Source of the DNA: Chloroflexota bacterium
GTDB lineage: Bacteria > Chloroflexota > Anaerolineae > UBA7937 > B3-Chlor
Assembly: GCA_030603665.1 (NCBI GenBank)
Contig: JAUVXJ010000004.1
Location: 248,001 to 312,000 of the forward strand
DNA length: 64,000 nt
Reading direction: 5' to 3'
Positions 25,370 to 33,248 of this stretch are shown in pieces; the stretch's first letter is position 1, and the number at the start of each line of letters is the position of its first letter. The notes beneath the pieces are model-generated. The model searched no databases. It saw only the letters and a list, made by a program, of their open reading frames with translations, and was not told the DNA's origin. The translations under genes and the position numbers were made by a program.

Positions 25370-26178
25370 GTGGCTATGCGCTGGCCGCCCCTGATCAGGT
25401 TGTCTCCTTCTTTCAGTCGCCAGTACCTTTCGGCCAACCTGTGTTCGGGGCTGACGGCTCGCACGTAGTCTCGCACTCGCTGTGCCGTCGCCTGCTCACT
25501 GCCGAAAAGCGTGGCCATCTGAGACTGATATGCGCCGATGGACACGATCTTCGTCTTCAAGCACTGCTCATCAAACTCCCGCAGCTCCAACTCCCATTGC
25601 TCAGGTCTAAGGGCCTCCAGCGCCTGTGTGAGAGCGCCGGGCTCTTCGACGTAGGGATAATCTTCGTAGAAGACAACGGTGCTGGGTGGGGCATCCAAAC
25701 TGAGGATCGCGTCTCGCACCAGTTGGTGATCCACGTGGTTGCCCACTGCCAACGGGGCGTAGATCGTAGTATCCCGAAATGGGCCCATGCCATCAACGGA
25801 CGCAGCTACTTGTGACACGAGCCCCGTATCCTCAGGTCGCAGAGGCCCGAAGAGGTCCTCATTAGAAGCGTACAGGAACGAGCCGCCGGCAGAGCGGTAG
25901 ATGGCGTCTGGATATTCCAGGTGCAGGTAGTTTGCGCCCAGTAAGTCCATGGCTTTGCGATCTTCCTCACGCCGCACCGTTGCTCGATGCGCGACATCTC
26001 CCCAGCGGGCATGCATGCCGGCTGCAAAGGGAGAGATGTCTGCAGGTGGTGGCTCCCCGGCGAAGATGGTCACCACGAGCACTTGCGTTTCCTCTAGCAC
26101 CAGCTGGCGGATCAGCCCTCCGCAGGAGAGGGCTGCATCATCGAAGTGCGGTGACAGATATAGACACTGGCTTGTCAT
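25366..26178 (-). CDS. PIG-L family (LmbE-like) deacetylase
   Basis: 270 residues. The zinc-binding signature is YLSPHFDDAALSCGG near the N-terminus, with the second His motif in VGNHVDHQLVRDA. PIG-L enzymes remove acetyl groups from N-acetylglucosamine-type substrates (for example in mycothiol or bacillithiol synthesis). No thiol-biosynthesis partner is visible nearby, so substrate is open. First gene of the four-gene minus-strand cluster; divergent from the lipoprotein at 26443. Confidence 0.88.
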   Translation of the reverse strand: MTSQCLYLSPHFDDAALSCGGLIRQLVLEETQVLVVTIFAGEPPPADISPFAAGMHARWGDVAHRATVRREEDRKAMDLLGANYLHLEYPDAIYRSAGGSFLYASNEDLFGPLRPEDTGLVSQVAASVDGMGPFRDTTIYAPLAVGNHVDHQLVRDAILSLDAPPSTVVFYEDYPYVEEPGALTQALEALRPEQWELELREFDEQCLKTKIVSIGAYQSQMATLFGSEQATAQRVRDYVRAVSPEHRLAERYWRLKEGDNLIRGGQRIAT

Positions 26179-26382
26179 GTCCTGAACTCCTGACCAGCAA
26201 GCCTATCACACTTGACTCCTTCAGACCACAGGTGAAAACCCAACCAAGTCCAGCAAGGGGATCACGGACTCTACTGTGTTGCAGCCACCGACAGGGCGGC
26301 TCTCGATGCGCCCGGTGACGTGCTGGGAGGGTGGCCCGCAGCGGCTGCCAACGTCCATTGCCTAGATTATCCAGCACTGCGC

Positions 26383-26410
26383 TTGACATTCCTGTAGCTT
26401 GTGGTAACAT
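26383..26410 (+). promoter_or_regulatory. probable promoter of the NTF2-like lipoprotein
   Basis: TTGACA (26383-26388), 16-bp spacer, TAACAT (26405-26410). Predicted start near 26417, giving a leader of about 25 nt before GTG 26443. It lies in the 264-bp divergent region with the PIG-L gene, where I see nothing else. Confidence 0.55.
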
Positions 26411-26442
26411 CCTGCACAAAGACCGTGGAGGCATAGCAAAAG

Positions 26443-26961
26443 GTGAAGAGAACATTACTCGCCATTCTAGTCGCTCTGGCACTGCTGGTGACAGCGTGTA
26501 GTGCTCCAGAAGTGCCTGCACCGCCGTCAGGCGTTCCTACACCTCGGCCCAGGGGGACAGATACTCCGACGCCGGCCAGTGATGAAGAGGCGATCTGGCA
26601 GCTGCTGAATGCTGAGGCAGAGGGTGTTGTCTCCCAGGACATAGACCGGCTGATGGAGATCTGGCACGAGGATGGTGTGGTGACTGACGCAAATCACACC
26701 CCAGACAATCCCTCTGACGACCGCGTTTGGAGCGGGATAGCCGCCATTCGGGAGAGATACGTGAACGAGATCTTTCCGTCGGCTCCCAGCTCAGTTACCC
26801 ATCCTGACGCGGAGGTGACAATCGAAGGCAACACAGCGACTGCGTTCAGTACTAGCACCATCGGCATTGACCACGCGCCTGGCGGCGATCTATGGGCTTT
26901 TGCGAAGTCAGATGGCCGCTGGCTTATCGTCAGCTTGACCTTCAATCTCGAAGCCCAGTAG
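26443..26961 (+). CDS. lipoprotein with NTF2/SnoaL-like domain
   Basis: 172 residues with a GTG start. Type II signal peptide MKRTLLAILVALALL followed by lipobox VTAC (lipidated Cys near residue 19), then a Pro/Thr-rich spacer (APEVPAPPSGVPTPRPRG). Residues about 48-170 resemble the cone-shaped NTF2/SnoaL-like fold (IWQLLNAEAEGVVSQDIDRL, then WHEDGVV, ending DGRWLIVSLTF). Such domains bind small ligands or act as enzymes; the specific role here is unknown. It is on the outer face of the membrane. Confidence 0.75.
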   Translation: MKRTLLAILVALALLVTACSAPEVPAPPSGVPTPRPRGTDTPTPASDEEAIWQLLNAEAEGVVSQDIDRLMEIWHEDGVVTDANHTPDNPSDDRVWSGIAAIRERYVNEIFPSAPSSVTHPDAEVTIEGNTATAFSTSTIGIDHAPGGDLWAFAKSDGRWLIVSLTFNLEAQ

Positions 26962-27075
26962 TCCTGGTGACTACTCAGCTGGAGGCCCTGTGAGGCTCAC
27001 TTGGCGGTGGGGAATGTGACCGTTCCCGACCGCCATTTTTCCCGAGGGTTCGTATCGGAAGGAAGGGGGCGAACA

Positions 27076-28791
27076 GTGGGCGAACTGGACCGGATCATCA
27101 GTGTGGCTCTGGGGGAGGAAGAGGCTGAGCTGGTGCTCAAGAACGCTCGGCTCGTCAACGTCCTGTCGGGCGAGATTCACGAGACCGATGTCGCGGTCGC
27201 TGGTAGTCGTGTCGTGGGATTGGGGGAGTACGATGCCAAAGAGGTCATGGACCTCAAGGGCTCCTATCTGTGTCCCGGTTTGATCGACGGCCACGTCCAC
27301 ATCGAGAGTTCAATGCTGCGCATCCCGGAGTTCGCCAGAGTGGTGGTGCCTCACGGCACGACCACAGTTGTTGCCGATCCTCACGAGATAGCCAATGTCC
27401 TGGGGTTGGATGGCATTCTGTACATGATGGAGTCAAGCAAGGACAGTCCGCTTGGCGTGTACTTTGTGCTGCCCTCGTGTGTTCCTACGAGCGAGTTGGA
27501 GACAGCAGGCTCCCGGTTGATGTCTTATGATCTCTCTCCGCTGCTGCGCGAGGACTGGGTGGTTGGTGTAGGGGAAATGATGAACTATCCAGGTGTCCTG
27601 GGCAGAAACGGGGACGTGCTGGCGAAGATAGCTATCGCTGACGGCAAGCGGGTAGATGGCCATGCACCTAGTTTGTCCGGAAGAGACTTGAACGCCTACA
27701 TCGCGGCGGGCATAGCCTCGGATCACGAGAGCAGTTCTCTCCAGGAAGCCAGGGAGAAGCTCCAGCGAGGGATGTACATAATGATTCGCGAGGGCAGCGC
27801 CGCCAGGAACATGGAGGAGCTCCTACCGCTGGTGACTCCAGAGAACGCCCGACGGTGCATGCTGGTGAGCGACGACACCGATGCTGCGGAACTACTCGAG
27901 TTCGGACATATGGATCAGAAGGTGAAGAAGGCGATACGCTTGGGTTTGAATCCTGTGTTGGCGATCCAGATGGCTACCATCAACCCTGCCGAATACTTCG
28001 GACTTCGGGACCACGGGGCTATCGCCCCTGGCTATCGGGCCGACATGATCGTCTTCGACGACTTCGACAGCTTCCGCGTTGACAAGGTCTTTCGTGCGGG
28101 TCGCCTGATAGCGGAGAATGGCGAGATGTTGGACATGGGCGGCGAGCGTCGTCCACGTCCCCTGAGAGGCACCGTCAACGTGGCCTGGATAGAACTGGAG
28201 CACTTTCGCATCAAGGCAGAGGGCACCAGGGCAAGAGTGATCGAATTGATGCCGAACCAGGTGGTCACCAAGCAGGTCGTGCATCCCATCAAGACTGAGG
28301 ATGGGGTAGCTGTGGGTGACGTACAGCGAGACATATTGAAGTTGGCCGTCATCGAGAGGCATCTGGCGTCCGGCAACACTGGTCTTGGTTTCGTGAAAGG
28401 GTTTGGGCTGCAGCAGGGGGCTCTGGCCTCTTCGGTAGCCCACGATTCCCATAACATCATCGTTGTGGGCACCAACGATCAAGACATGATGAACGCTGCG
28501 GTCCAGATCGTGAAGATGCAGGGCGGTCTCGTCGTGGCTGCTCAGGGAAAGATCTTGGCCACCGTGCCCCTGCCCATCGCTGGTCTGATGTCCGAGAAGT
28601 CAGCGAAGGAGGTGACGGTTGAGATGGAGATCATTGAAAAGGCGGCCCAAGACATCGGTTGCAGTGTACCCAACCCCTTCATGGCCATGTCCTTCCTGGC
28701 TCTGCCGGTCATTCCCCAGCTGAGGCTGACCGACAAGGGCTTGGTGGACGTTGACAAGTTTGGCTTCGTGCCTCTCTTCGTGGATGCATGA
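27076..28791 (+). CDS. ade: adenine deaminase
   Basis: 571 residues from GTG 27076, which has AAGGAAGGGGG upstream; a TTG at 27001 would add 25 residues with no homology. Amidohydrolase-superfamily Ade deaminates adenine to hypoxanthine in purine salvage. Metal-site motif DGHVHIESSML, the GTTTVVADPHEIANV segment, DGHAPSLSGRDLNAY and the late SVAHDSHNIIVVGTND all match the family. Full length, no missing motif. Single gene; convergent with the cbiO end of the nickel/cobalt cluster. Confidence 0.95.
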   Translation: MGELDRIISVALGEEEAELVLKNARLVNVLSGEIHETDVAVAGSRVVGLGEYDAKEVMDLKGSYLCPGLIDGHVHIESSMLRIPEFARVVVPHGTTTVVADPHEIANVLGLDGILYMMESSKDSPLGVYFVLPSCVPTSELETAGSRLMSYDLSPLLREDWVVGVGEMMNYPGVLGRNGDVLAKIAIADGKRVDGHAPSLSGRDLNAYIAAGIASDHESSSLQEAREKLQRGMYIMIREGSAARNMEELLPLVTPENARRCMLVSDDTDAAELLEFGHMDQKVKKAIRLGLNPVLAIQMATINPAEYFGLRDHGAIAPGYRADMIVFDDFDSFRVDKVFRAGRLIAENGEMLDMGGERRPRPLRGTVNVAWIELEHFRIKAEGTRARVIELMPNQVVTKQVVHPIKTEDGVAVGDVQRDILKLAVIERHLASGNTGLGFVKGFGLQQGALASSVAHDSHNIIVVGTNDQDMMNAAVQIVKMQGGLVVAAQGKILATVPLPIAGLMSEKSAKEVTVEMEIIEKAAQDIGCSVPNPFMAMSFLALPVIPQLRLTDKGLVDVDKFGFVPLFVDA

Positions 28792-28865
28792 GGATGGGTG
28801 GCATCTGAGTGTAGGGCAGGAGCCTGCTTCGCCGCTCGCACGAAAGCGCCGCTTGCCCGTCTCTT

Positions 28866-28888
28866 CCCCCCCCCCGGTCAAGACCGGG
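28866..28888. repeat. C10 tract and GACCGGG hairpin between convergent genes
   Basis: Ten consecutive C residues (28866-28875) run into a short hairpin, CCCGGT / ACCGGG (28873-28888, loop CAAG). It lies in the 215-bp gap between ade (+) and cbiO (-), which has no gene. No T-tract follows, so it is a weak terminator candidate at best; the homopolymer may vary in length. Confidence 0.4.
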
Positions 28889-29006
28889 CGATCACTAGGC
28901 TTGGTCGCATCTCGGGTCCCGATGGCGTCAAACTGAGGAACGTCGATATCGTCTGTGATGCGGCACAGCCCTTGAGAACGGAACCCCGCAAACGAGGGAT
29001 GAGCAG

Positions 29007-29792
29007 CTAGGGGGGCTCCAGACCATGCCTGTCAAGGAGCACTGTGTCGCTGAGGATGGACTGCGTAGGCCCATCGGCGACGACTCGACCCCCGTCCAGT
29101 ACGACGGTCCGAGGCAGCAGTTCATCCACCAGTCGCATGTCGTGGGTAGCTACCAACATCGTCTGAGGCAGTGACCCAAGAAGGCGGATCAAGCCGCGGC
29201 GAGCGCGAGGGTCCAACTCTCCAGAAGGCTCATCGAGGGCTAGAATCGCAGGTTGCATCGCAAGCACGGTGGCGATGGCGATGCGTTTCTTCTCCCCCAG
29301 ACTGAGGTGGTGGGGCATTCGATTCTCGAACCCCTCCATGCCTACCTGGGCCAGAGCCCAGCTCACGCGGCGGTGTACTTCGTCATCGTCGAGGTTCATG
29401 TGTAACGGGCCGAAGGCAACGTCCTCGAACACGGTAGGGGAGAAGAGTTGATCATCAGGATGCTGGAAGACCATCCCCACCTGGCTGCGCACCAGACCAA
29501 GGTTGCCATCTCCCAGCTCGTTGCCCATGATCGCTACCGCGCCCCGTCCCCTCAAGATGCCATTCAAGTGAAGGAGTAGCGTGGACTTCCCCGCACCATT
29601 GGGCCCAACCAAGGCAACTTTCTCCCTGGCTCGGACCACAAGATTGACGTTGTCAAGAGCTCTGCGCCCATCCGGGTAGCTGAAGGAGACACCAGTCAAC
29701 GCTATGACGGGGCCATGCTGCTCTTCCAAGCTGCCGTGCAGATCCGTGCTGTACTCTGGGTGGCGGGCTGACTCCGCCGATATGCTGACCAT
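29007..29792 (-). CDS. cbiO: ECF transporter ATPase CbiO (cobalt/nickel)
   Basis: 261 residues. ABC ATPase with Walker A GPNGAGKST, Q-loop FQHPDDQLFSPTV (typical of ECF ATPases), signature LSLGEKKRIAIA, Walker B ILALDEPSGELD and switch His in VATHDM. It energises the CbiMQ transport core. The N-terminal 30 residues before IALTGVSFSYP are unconserved. Starts 1 bp after the cbiQ stop, so coupled. Last gene of the ECF operon. Confidence 0.93.
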   Translation of the reverse strand: MVSISAESARHPEYSTDLHGSLEEQHGPVIALTGVSFSYPDGRRALDNVNLVVRAREKVALVGPNGAGKSTLLLHLNGILRGRGAVAIMGNELGDGNLGLVRSQVGMVFQHPDDQLFSPTVFEDVAFGPLHMNLDDDEVHRRVSWALAQVGMEGFENRMPHHLSLGEKKRIAIATVLAMQPAILALDEPSGELDPRARRGLIRLLGSLPQTMLVATHDMRLVDELLPRTVVLDGGRVVADGPTQSILSDTVLLDRHGLEPP

Positions 29793-29793
29793 C

Positions 29794-30597
29794 TCAGCCT
29801 GCCCTTTGGACGTGGCTCAGGAGCAGCATCGCCAGGAGATAGGCCAGGGAGGCTGCAATGATGAGAGAATCGCTAAGTCCGAGGGCTCCCATTCGCATGG
29901 CACGGATGTTTCCGTCGAAACCCCTGGAGAGCATGGCAGCATAGATGCGTTCGCTCCTCTCATAGCTGCGCAGGAACAGTGAGCCGATCATGCCACCCAG
30001 CACTCGGGAGCGCCACAGGAGGCTTCCACCCGCAGATCCTGTGGGGTTGGCGCTGCGAGCTTCCCTGGCGCGATGCAGTCGCAGAGCTTCTTCGCCGATG
30101 ACAAAAACGTAGCGATACATGAAGGAAACCACGGACACGATCACTTTGGGTATCCTGAGGGTTCTCAGGGCGGCCACGAGATCTGAGAATGGAGTTGTGC
30201 TCACCAATACGGTGGCGGTCAGCACTGAGAGCCAGGCTTTGACCAGAATGGTGACGAAGGCCACGATTCCCTCGTAGGTGGCCGAGACGCTCCAGCGAGC
30301 GAGTTCGATGGTGGCAACCGCAGTCCCCTCCTTGGTGAAGACCAGGGTCAGCGCTGCCAACGTGAATGGGATTGCCACCAGAGATCGTCTCAGGACGAGG
30401 ACAGGATTCAAGCCTGCCAGGCCGACTGCGACGAGCACGGGCAACAGGCACAGGAGATAAGACGACCAAGCTCCGGGGGGCAAGGCCGTAACAGCTACGA
30501 TGAAGGCCAGGGTGAGAATGAGTTTCACCCTCGGATCGAGGCGATGGATGAGACTGTTGCCTTCCCGATAACGGTCGAGGACTGGTATGTGGGTCAC
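29794..30597 (-). CDS. cbiQ: ECF transporter transmembrane component CbiQ
   Basis: 267 residues with about five or six hydrophobic segments. The N-terminus (DRYREGNSLIHRLDPRVKLI) and the coupling-helix region (ALRLHRAREARS) with LRSYERSERIYAAMLSRGF are characteristic of CbiQ/EcfT, which links the ATPase to the substrate-binding membrane protein. It lies between the PDGLE protein and cbiO. Confidence 0.93.
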   Translation of the reverse strand: MTHIPVLDRYREGNSLIHRLDPRVKLILTLAFIVAVTALPPGAWSSYLLCLLPVLVAVGLAGLNPVLVLRRSLVAIPFTLAALTLVFTKEGTAVATIELARWSVSATYEGIVAFVTILVKAWLSVLTATVLVSTTPFSDLVAALRTLRIPKVIVSVVSFMYRYVFVIGEEALRLHRAREARSANPTGSAGGSLLWRSRVLGGMIGSLFLRSYERSERIYAAMLSRGFDGNIRAMRMGALGLSDSLIIAASLAYLLAMLLLSHVQRAG

Positions 30598-30683
30598 GGT
30601 TGTTCCAGCGCGTGATGCAGATGTGCTTCCGGGGCCTTGGTGACCTCGTGGGCTGGTGGGCGCGCCGCTCGGCGCATCTGAAC

Positions 30684-30983
30684 CTAGCGAGCGTCTCCTC
30701 TAGACTGACTGCCCCGGAGCGCATAGCCCGCCGTCAGGGCTACGCCGAACACGATGAGCACACCGATCATTCCGGCCAGGATCGTGGCCAGGGATTCATT
30801 CTGAAAGCCCGGCAGGACGTAGTCCGGAATGACCTCGTAGGATGGTGCCTCTTCCAGGTCTATGAATCCTTGATCCTCAGCCACTCGCTCCAACCCATCC
30901 GGCCAGGCTGAGGCCAGAGGAGCGACGAGAGTAACGGCCAGGGCGATGCCCAAACCCACTATCCACCAGGTCTTGTTTCGCAT
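30684..30983 (-). CDS. PDGLE-domain protein (CbiN-like accessory subunit)
   Basis: 99 residues: an N-terminal hydrophobic segment (VGLGIALAVTLVAPLAS), an extracytoplasmic part with the PDGLE motif in WPDGLERVAEDQGF, and a second hydrophobic segment near the C-terminus (TILAGMIGVLIVFGVALTAGYAL). PDGLE/CbiN proteins are accessory subunits of CbiM-type transporters. It starts 12 bp after the cbiM stop. Its presence favours nickel or cobalt as substrate. Confidence 0.88.
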   Translation of the reverse strand: MRNKTWWIVGLGIALAVTLVAPLASAWPDGLERVAEDQGFIDLEEAPSYEVIPDYVLPGFQNESLATILAGMIGVLIVFGVALTAGYALRGSQSRGDAR

Positions 30984-30995
30984 CTGGGACCTCCT

Positions 30996-31688
30996 CTAGT
31001 TTGCTGCTGGCCGGGACTCAACCAGATCGCGCCTTGTGGCGGTGATGAAAGCCAGCGCAGCCACGGTGATCAGGCCCTCGCCCACGCCGATCAGGGCATG
31101 GATACCGCCCATGGTGAGCAGGGCAATCTGGATAGGTGAGGATCCTGACAGGCCCAGTTGAATGGCGCATGCCAGCGAGGTGACAAACACAGAGGACCAC
31201 GTGGCTATGAAGGCGCTGGCCAGATTGAGCCAGGGCCGCTGGCCCAGTAGTCTCTGTGCGCCGCCGTACACACTGTAGCCGACAAGACATGCGATGACGG
31301 CCATGTTGAGGATGTTGGCACCCAGCGCGATGAGACCACCGTCCTGGAAGAGCAAGGCTTGCACTGCCACCACGCTCGTCATGACCAGCATGCCTGCCCA
31401 GGGCCCCAGCAGTATGGCTGCCAGAGCAGCGCCTATCAGATGTCCGGATGTGCCGCCAGCCACCGGGAAATTCAGCATCTGAGCGGCGAAGATGAAGGCG
31501 GCCATGACACCCATGAGGGGCACTTGCCGCTCTCCCAGTTGCCGGTTTGTACGGGCCACGGCATATGCCAAGACCGCGATGGAAAGCAGCCAGGCTATGC
31601 CCGCGATCAACAGGGATAGGAAACCGTCTGGGATGTGCATTGCCTTCGGGAGCCAGGCGGGGATTAGCCACGAAGCACTGGAGATCAT
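30996..31688 (-). CDS. cbiM: ECF substrate-binding membrane protein CbiM/NikM
   Basis: 230 residues from ATG 31688, preceded by AGGAGAGAGGG. The family motif MHIPDGFLS begins 16 residues later; its Met could be the true start at ATG 31640 (GAAGG upstream, tight spacing). In this family the free N-terminal Met-His can bind the metal, so a 16-residue extension would have to be cleaved. Seven or so hydrophobic segments, SGHLIGAALAAILLGPWAG and the late GGIHALIGVGEGLIT match CbiM. Nickel is preferred over cobalt here because of the Nur-like box and the CooC genes nearby (inference). Confidence 0.92.
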   Translation of the reverse strand: MISSASWLIPAWLPKAMHIPDGFLSLLIAGIAWLLSIAVLAYAVARTNRQLGERQVPLMGVMAAFIFAAQMLNFPVAGGTSGHLIGAALAAILLGPWAGMLVMTSVVAVQALLFQDGGLIALGANILNMAVIACLVGYSVYGGAQRLLGQRPWLNLASAFIATWSSVFVTSLACAIQLGLSGSSPIQIALLTMGGIHALIGVGEGLITVAALAFITATRRDLVESRPAAN

Positions 31689-31801
31689 CGTCCCTCTCTC
31701 CTTATCTCTACCAACCAAATCGCGATCGTTACCGGAGTGGGATGTGAGTCTGCTCCGATCGCGGATACCGAACGTGCTGCCCCCCTGGGCTGTTTGCGAA
31801 C

Positions 31802-32242
31802 CTATCCGGCTTCCTGGGCATCGCCCTTGCAGTTGCTGCAAATCCCGAAGACCGCCAGATGCTCGATCTCGGCGTGGAAGTCGTACTCTTCGCTCATGGC
31901 ATGCCTCAAAGAATCCAGCAACGAGTTCGGTGCATCCAGTATCTCCCCGCATTCGGTGCAAATCAGGTGGTGGTGAAGCCCTTTGCTGAGCAGTTCGTAC
32001 TGGGCGGGGCCCCGCCCGAGGTCTGTTTCGCTCACGAGGTGCAGAGTCTTCAGCAGGTCCAGGGTGCGATAGACCGTGGAGATGTCCAGATACGGATAAG
32101 CGGTGCGAACGGTCTCATGGATCTCTTCCGCGCTGAGGTGCCCCTCGCTATCGGCGATAGCCTCCAAGATCATCATTCGCTGAGGGGTCAGCCGGTATCC
32201 GATCTGCTGCAATGCCTCGACTACTTCGTGGTGATGGGTCAT
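31802..32242 (-). CDS. Fur-family metalloregulator, probably Nur-like (nickel)
   Basis: 146 residues from ATG 32242 with GGAGG 5 bases upstream. Winged-helix DNA-binding half (RLTPQRMMILEAI, DISTVYRTLDLLKTL) and metal half (HHHLICTECG with regulatory His/Cys, and ICSNC for structural zinc). The N-terminus begins MTHHHE. Fur proteins can sense Fe, Zn, Mn, peroxide or nickel. Nickel is favoured by the palindrome at 32296-32310 and by the adjacent nickel-type transporter and CooC genes; this assignment is inference. It is 113 bp upstream of cbiM and probably cotranscribed. Confidence 0.85.
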   Translation of the reverse strand: MTHHHEVVEALQQIGYRLTPQRMMILEAIADSEGHLSAEEIHETVRTAYPYLDISTVYRTLDLLKTLHLVSETDLGRGPAQYELLSKGLHHHLICTECGEILDAPNSLLDSLRHAMSEEYDFHAEIEHLAVFGICSNCKGDAQEAG

Positions 32243-32265
32243 GGTGCCTCCACTATGTAAACACC

Positions 32266-32294
32266 AGATTACCACAACTACGATGATTTGTCAA
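32266..32294 (-). promoter_or_regulatory. promoter of the Fur-family/ECF transporter genes
   Basis: Minus strand: TTGACA (32294-32289, perfect), 17-bp spacer, TAATCT (32271-32266). Start expected near 32259, a leader of about 17 nt before the regulator ATG. The palindrome at 32296-32310 abuts its -35. Confidence 0.7.
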
Positions 32295-32295
32295 A

Positions 32296-32310
32296 TGCAA
32301 GCTAGTTGCA
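32296..32310. promoter_or_regulatory. Nur-box-like palindrome
   Basis: TGCAAGCTAGTTGCA: perfect 5-bp arms around 5 bp, one base upstream of the -35 of the Fur-family gene. The known Nur operator of Streptomyces is tTGCaa-N5-ttGCAA; this site matches its TGCAA-N5-TTGCA core exactly. Binding here would block RNA polymerase, giving nickel-dependent autoregulation of the cluster (inference). Confidence 0.55.
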
Positions 32311-32409
32311 GCGCGAACTATAGCTCCGCACTGATACGCGGACCTGCATCCTCTCTGAGGGGAATCGAGCCTTGAGGAGGAGAGACGGCTGATTTGTGGG
32401 TTGCCGAGG

Positions 32410-33204
32410 TCAGCTGGAGGAGGCCGCCGAGAGCCTGTCAAGTTCTGCTGCTATCAGCTGTGCTTCTTTTACCAGCTGAGGTGCCTTCTCGAAGACCGAG
32501 ATGCCCTGCATGTCGGCCTCGATGGCGTCCGGGCTGTGGGAGAGGAAGCCCAGAATAGGCAGGTCAGGGCCGTGTTCCTGGATGAACTGCTGGTCCCTTG
32601 CGTCGCGGACGTTGTTGGGAACCAGGTAGAGCCGCGGGATCCCGATGTCTCTTGCCAGTCGCTGTATGAGCTCGGCTGTCTGAAGGCTTCGGCGTCCTGG
32701 TTCCACGACGATCAAGAAGGCGTCGACCGCCTGTGCTGTCGCCCGGCCCAGGTGTTCTACGCCGGCCTCCATGTCCATGATCACCTCATCAGATGACCGG
32801 TCCAGGAGGAGATGGGTTACCAGAGTCTTCAGGAGGACGCTCTCAGGGCAGATGCATCCGGCGCCGCCCTTCTTAACAGTGCCCAGCTGTAGTAGCCTGA
32901 TGCCCTGATACTGGGCGCTGAATCGTTCCGGGATGTCTTCGACCATGGGGTTTATTTTGAACCATCCACCCGAGCCTCCTGGCTTTGCACCCGTGCGTTC
33001 TTCGATCAGTTCGCCCATCTCGGCTATCGGCGTGATCTCGGCTACGAGTTCGGCCGGGAACCCCAGAGCCCAGGCTAGGTTGGGAGAGGGGTCTGCGTCG
33101 ATGACAATGACTTTGCGCTCTTGGCGAGCGTAGATGTGAGCCAGCAGGCTGGTGACTGTGGTCTTGCCCACCCCGCCCTTGCCGGTCACCGCTATCTTGG
33201 ACAC
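32410..33204 (-). CDS. CooC-type nickel-insertion ATPase
   Basis: 264 residues from GTG 33204, with AAGGAGG upstream; the in-frame start at 33234 is not supported. A MinD/NifH-like P-loop ATPase: deviant Walker A GKGGVGKTT, IDADPSPN (switch region), MDMEAGVEHLGR, and the metal-binding CxC motif in GAGCICPES. CooC proteins insert nickel into carbon monoxide dehydrogenase. No CODH gene is in the window. It follows a second CooC-like gene, 44 bp downstream of it, beside the probable nickel transporter. Confidence 0.9.
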   Translation of the reverse strand: MSKIAVTGKGGVGKTTVTSLLAHIYARQERKVIVIDADPSPNLAWALGFPAELVAEITPIAEMGELIEERTGAKPGGSGGWFKINPMVEDIPERFSAQYQGIRLLQLGTVKKGGAGCICPESVLLKTLVTHLLLDRSSDEVIMDMEAGVEHLGRATAQAVDAFLIVVEPGRRSLQTAELIQRLARDIGIPRLYLVPNNVRDARDQQFIQEHGPDLPILGFLSHSPDAIEADMQGISVFEKAPQLVKEAQLIAAELDRLSAASSS

Positions 33205-33248
33205 GGTGCCTCCTTGGTTCTTGTCGGCCCGCATGCTTCCTTCAAGTG

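Noticed and set aside
31689..31961. Long upstream extension of the cbiM reading frame
   Set aside because: It runs into the Fur-family gene and is Arg-rich; good ribosome sites exist only further in.
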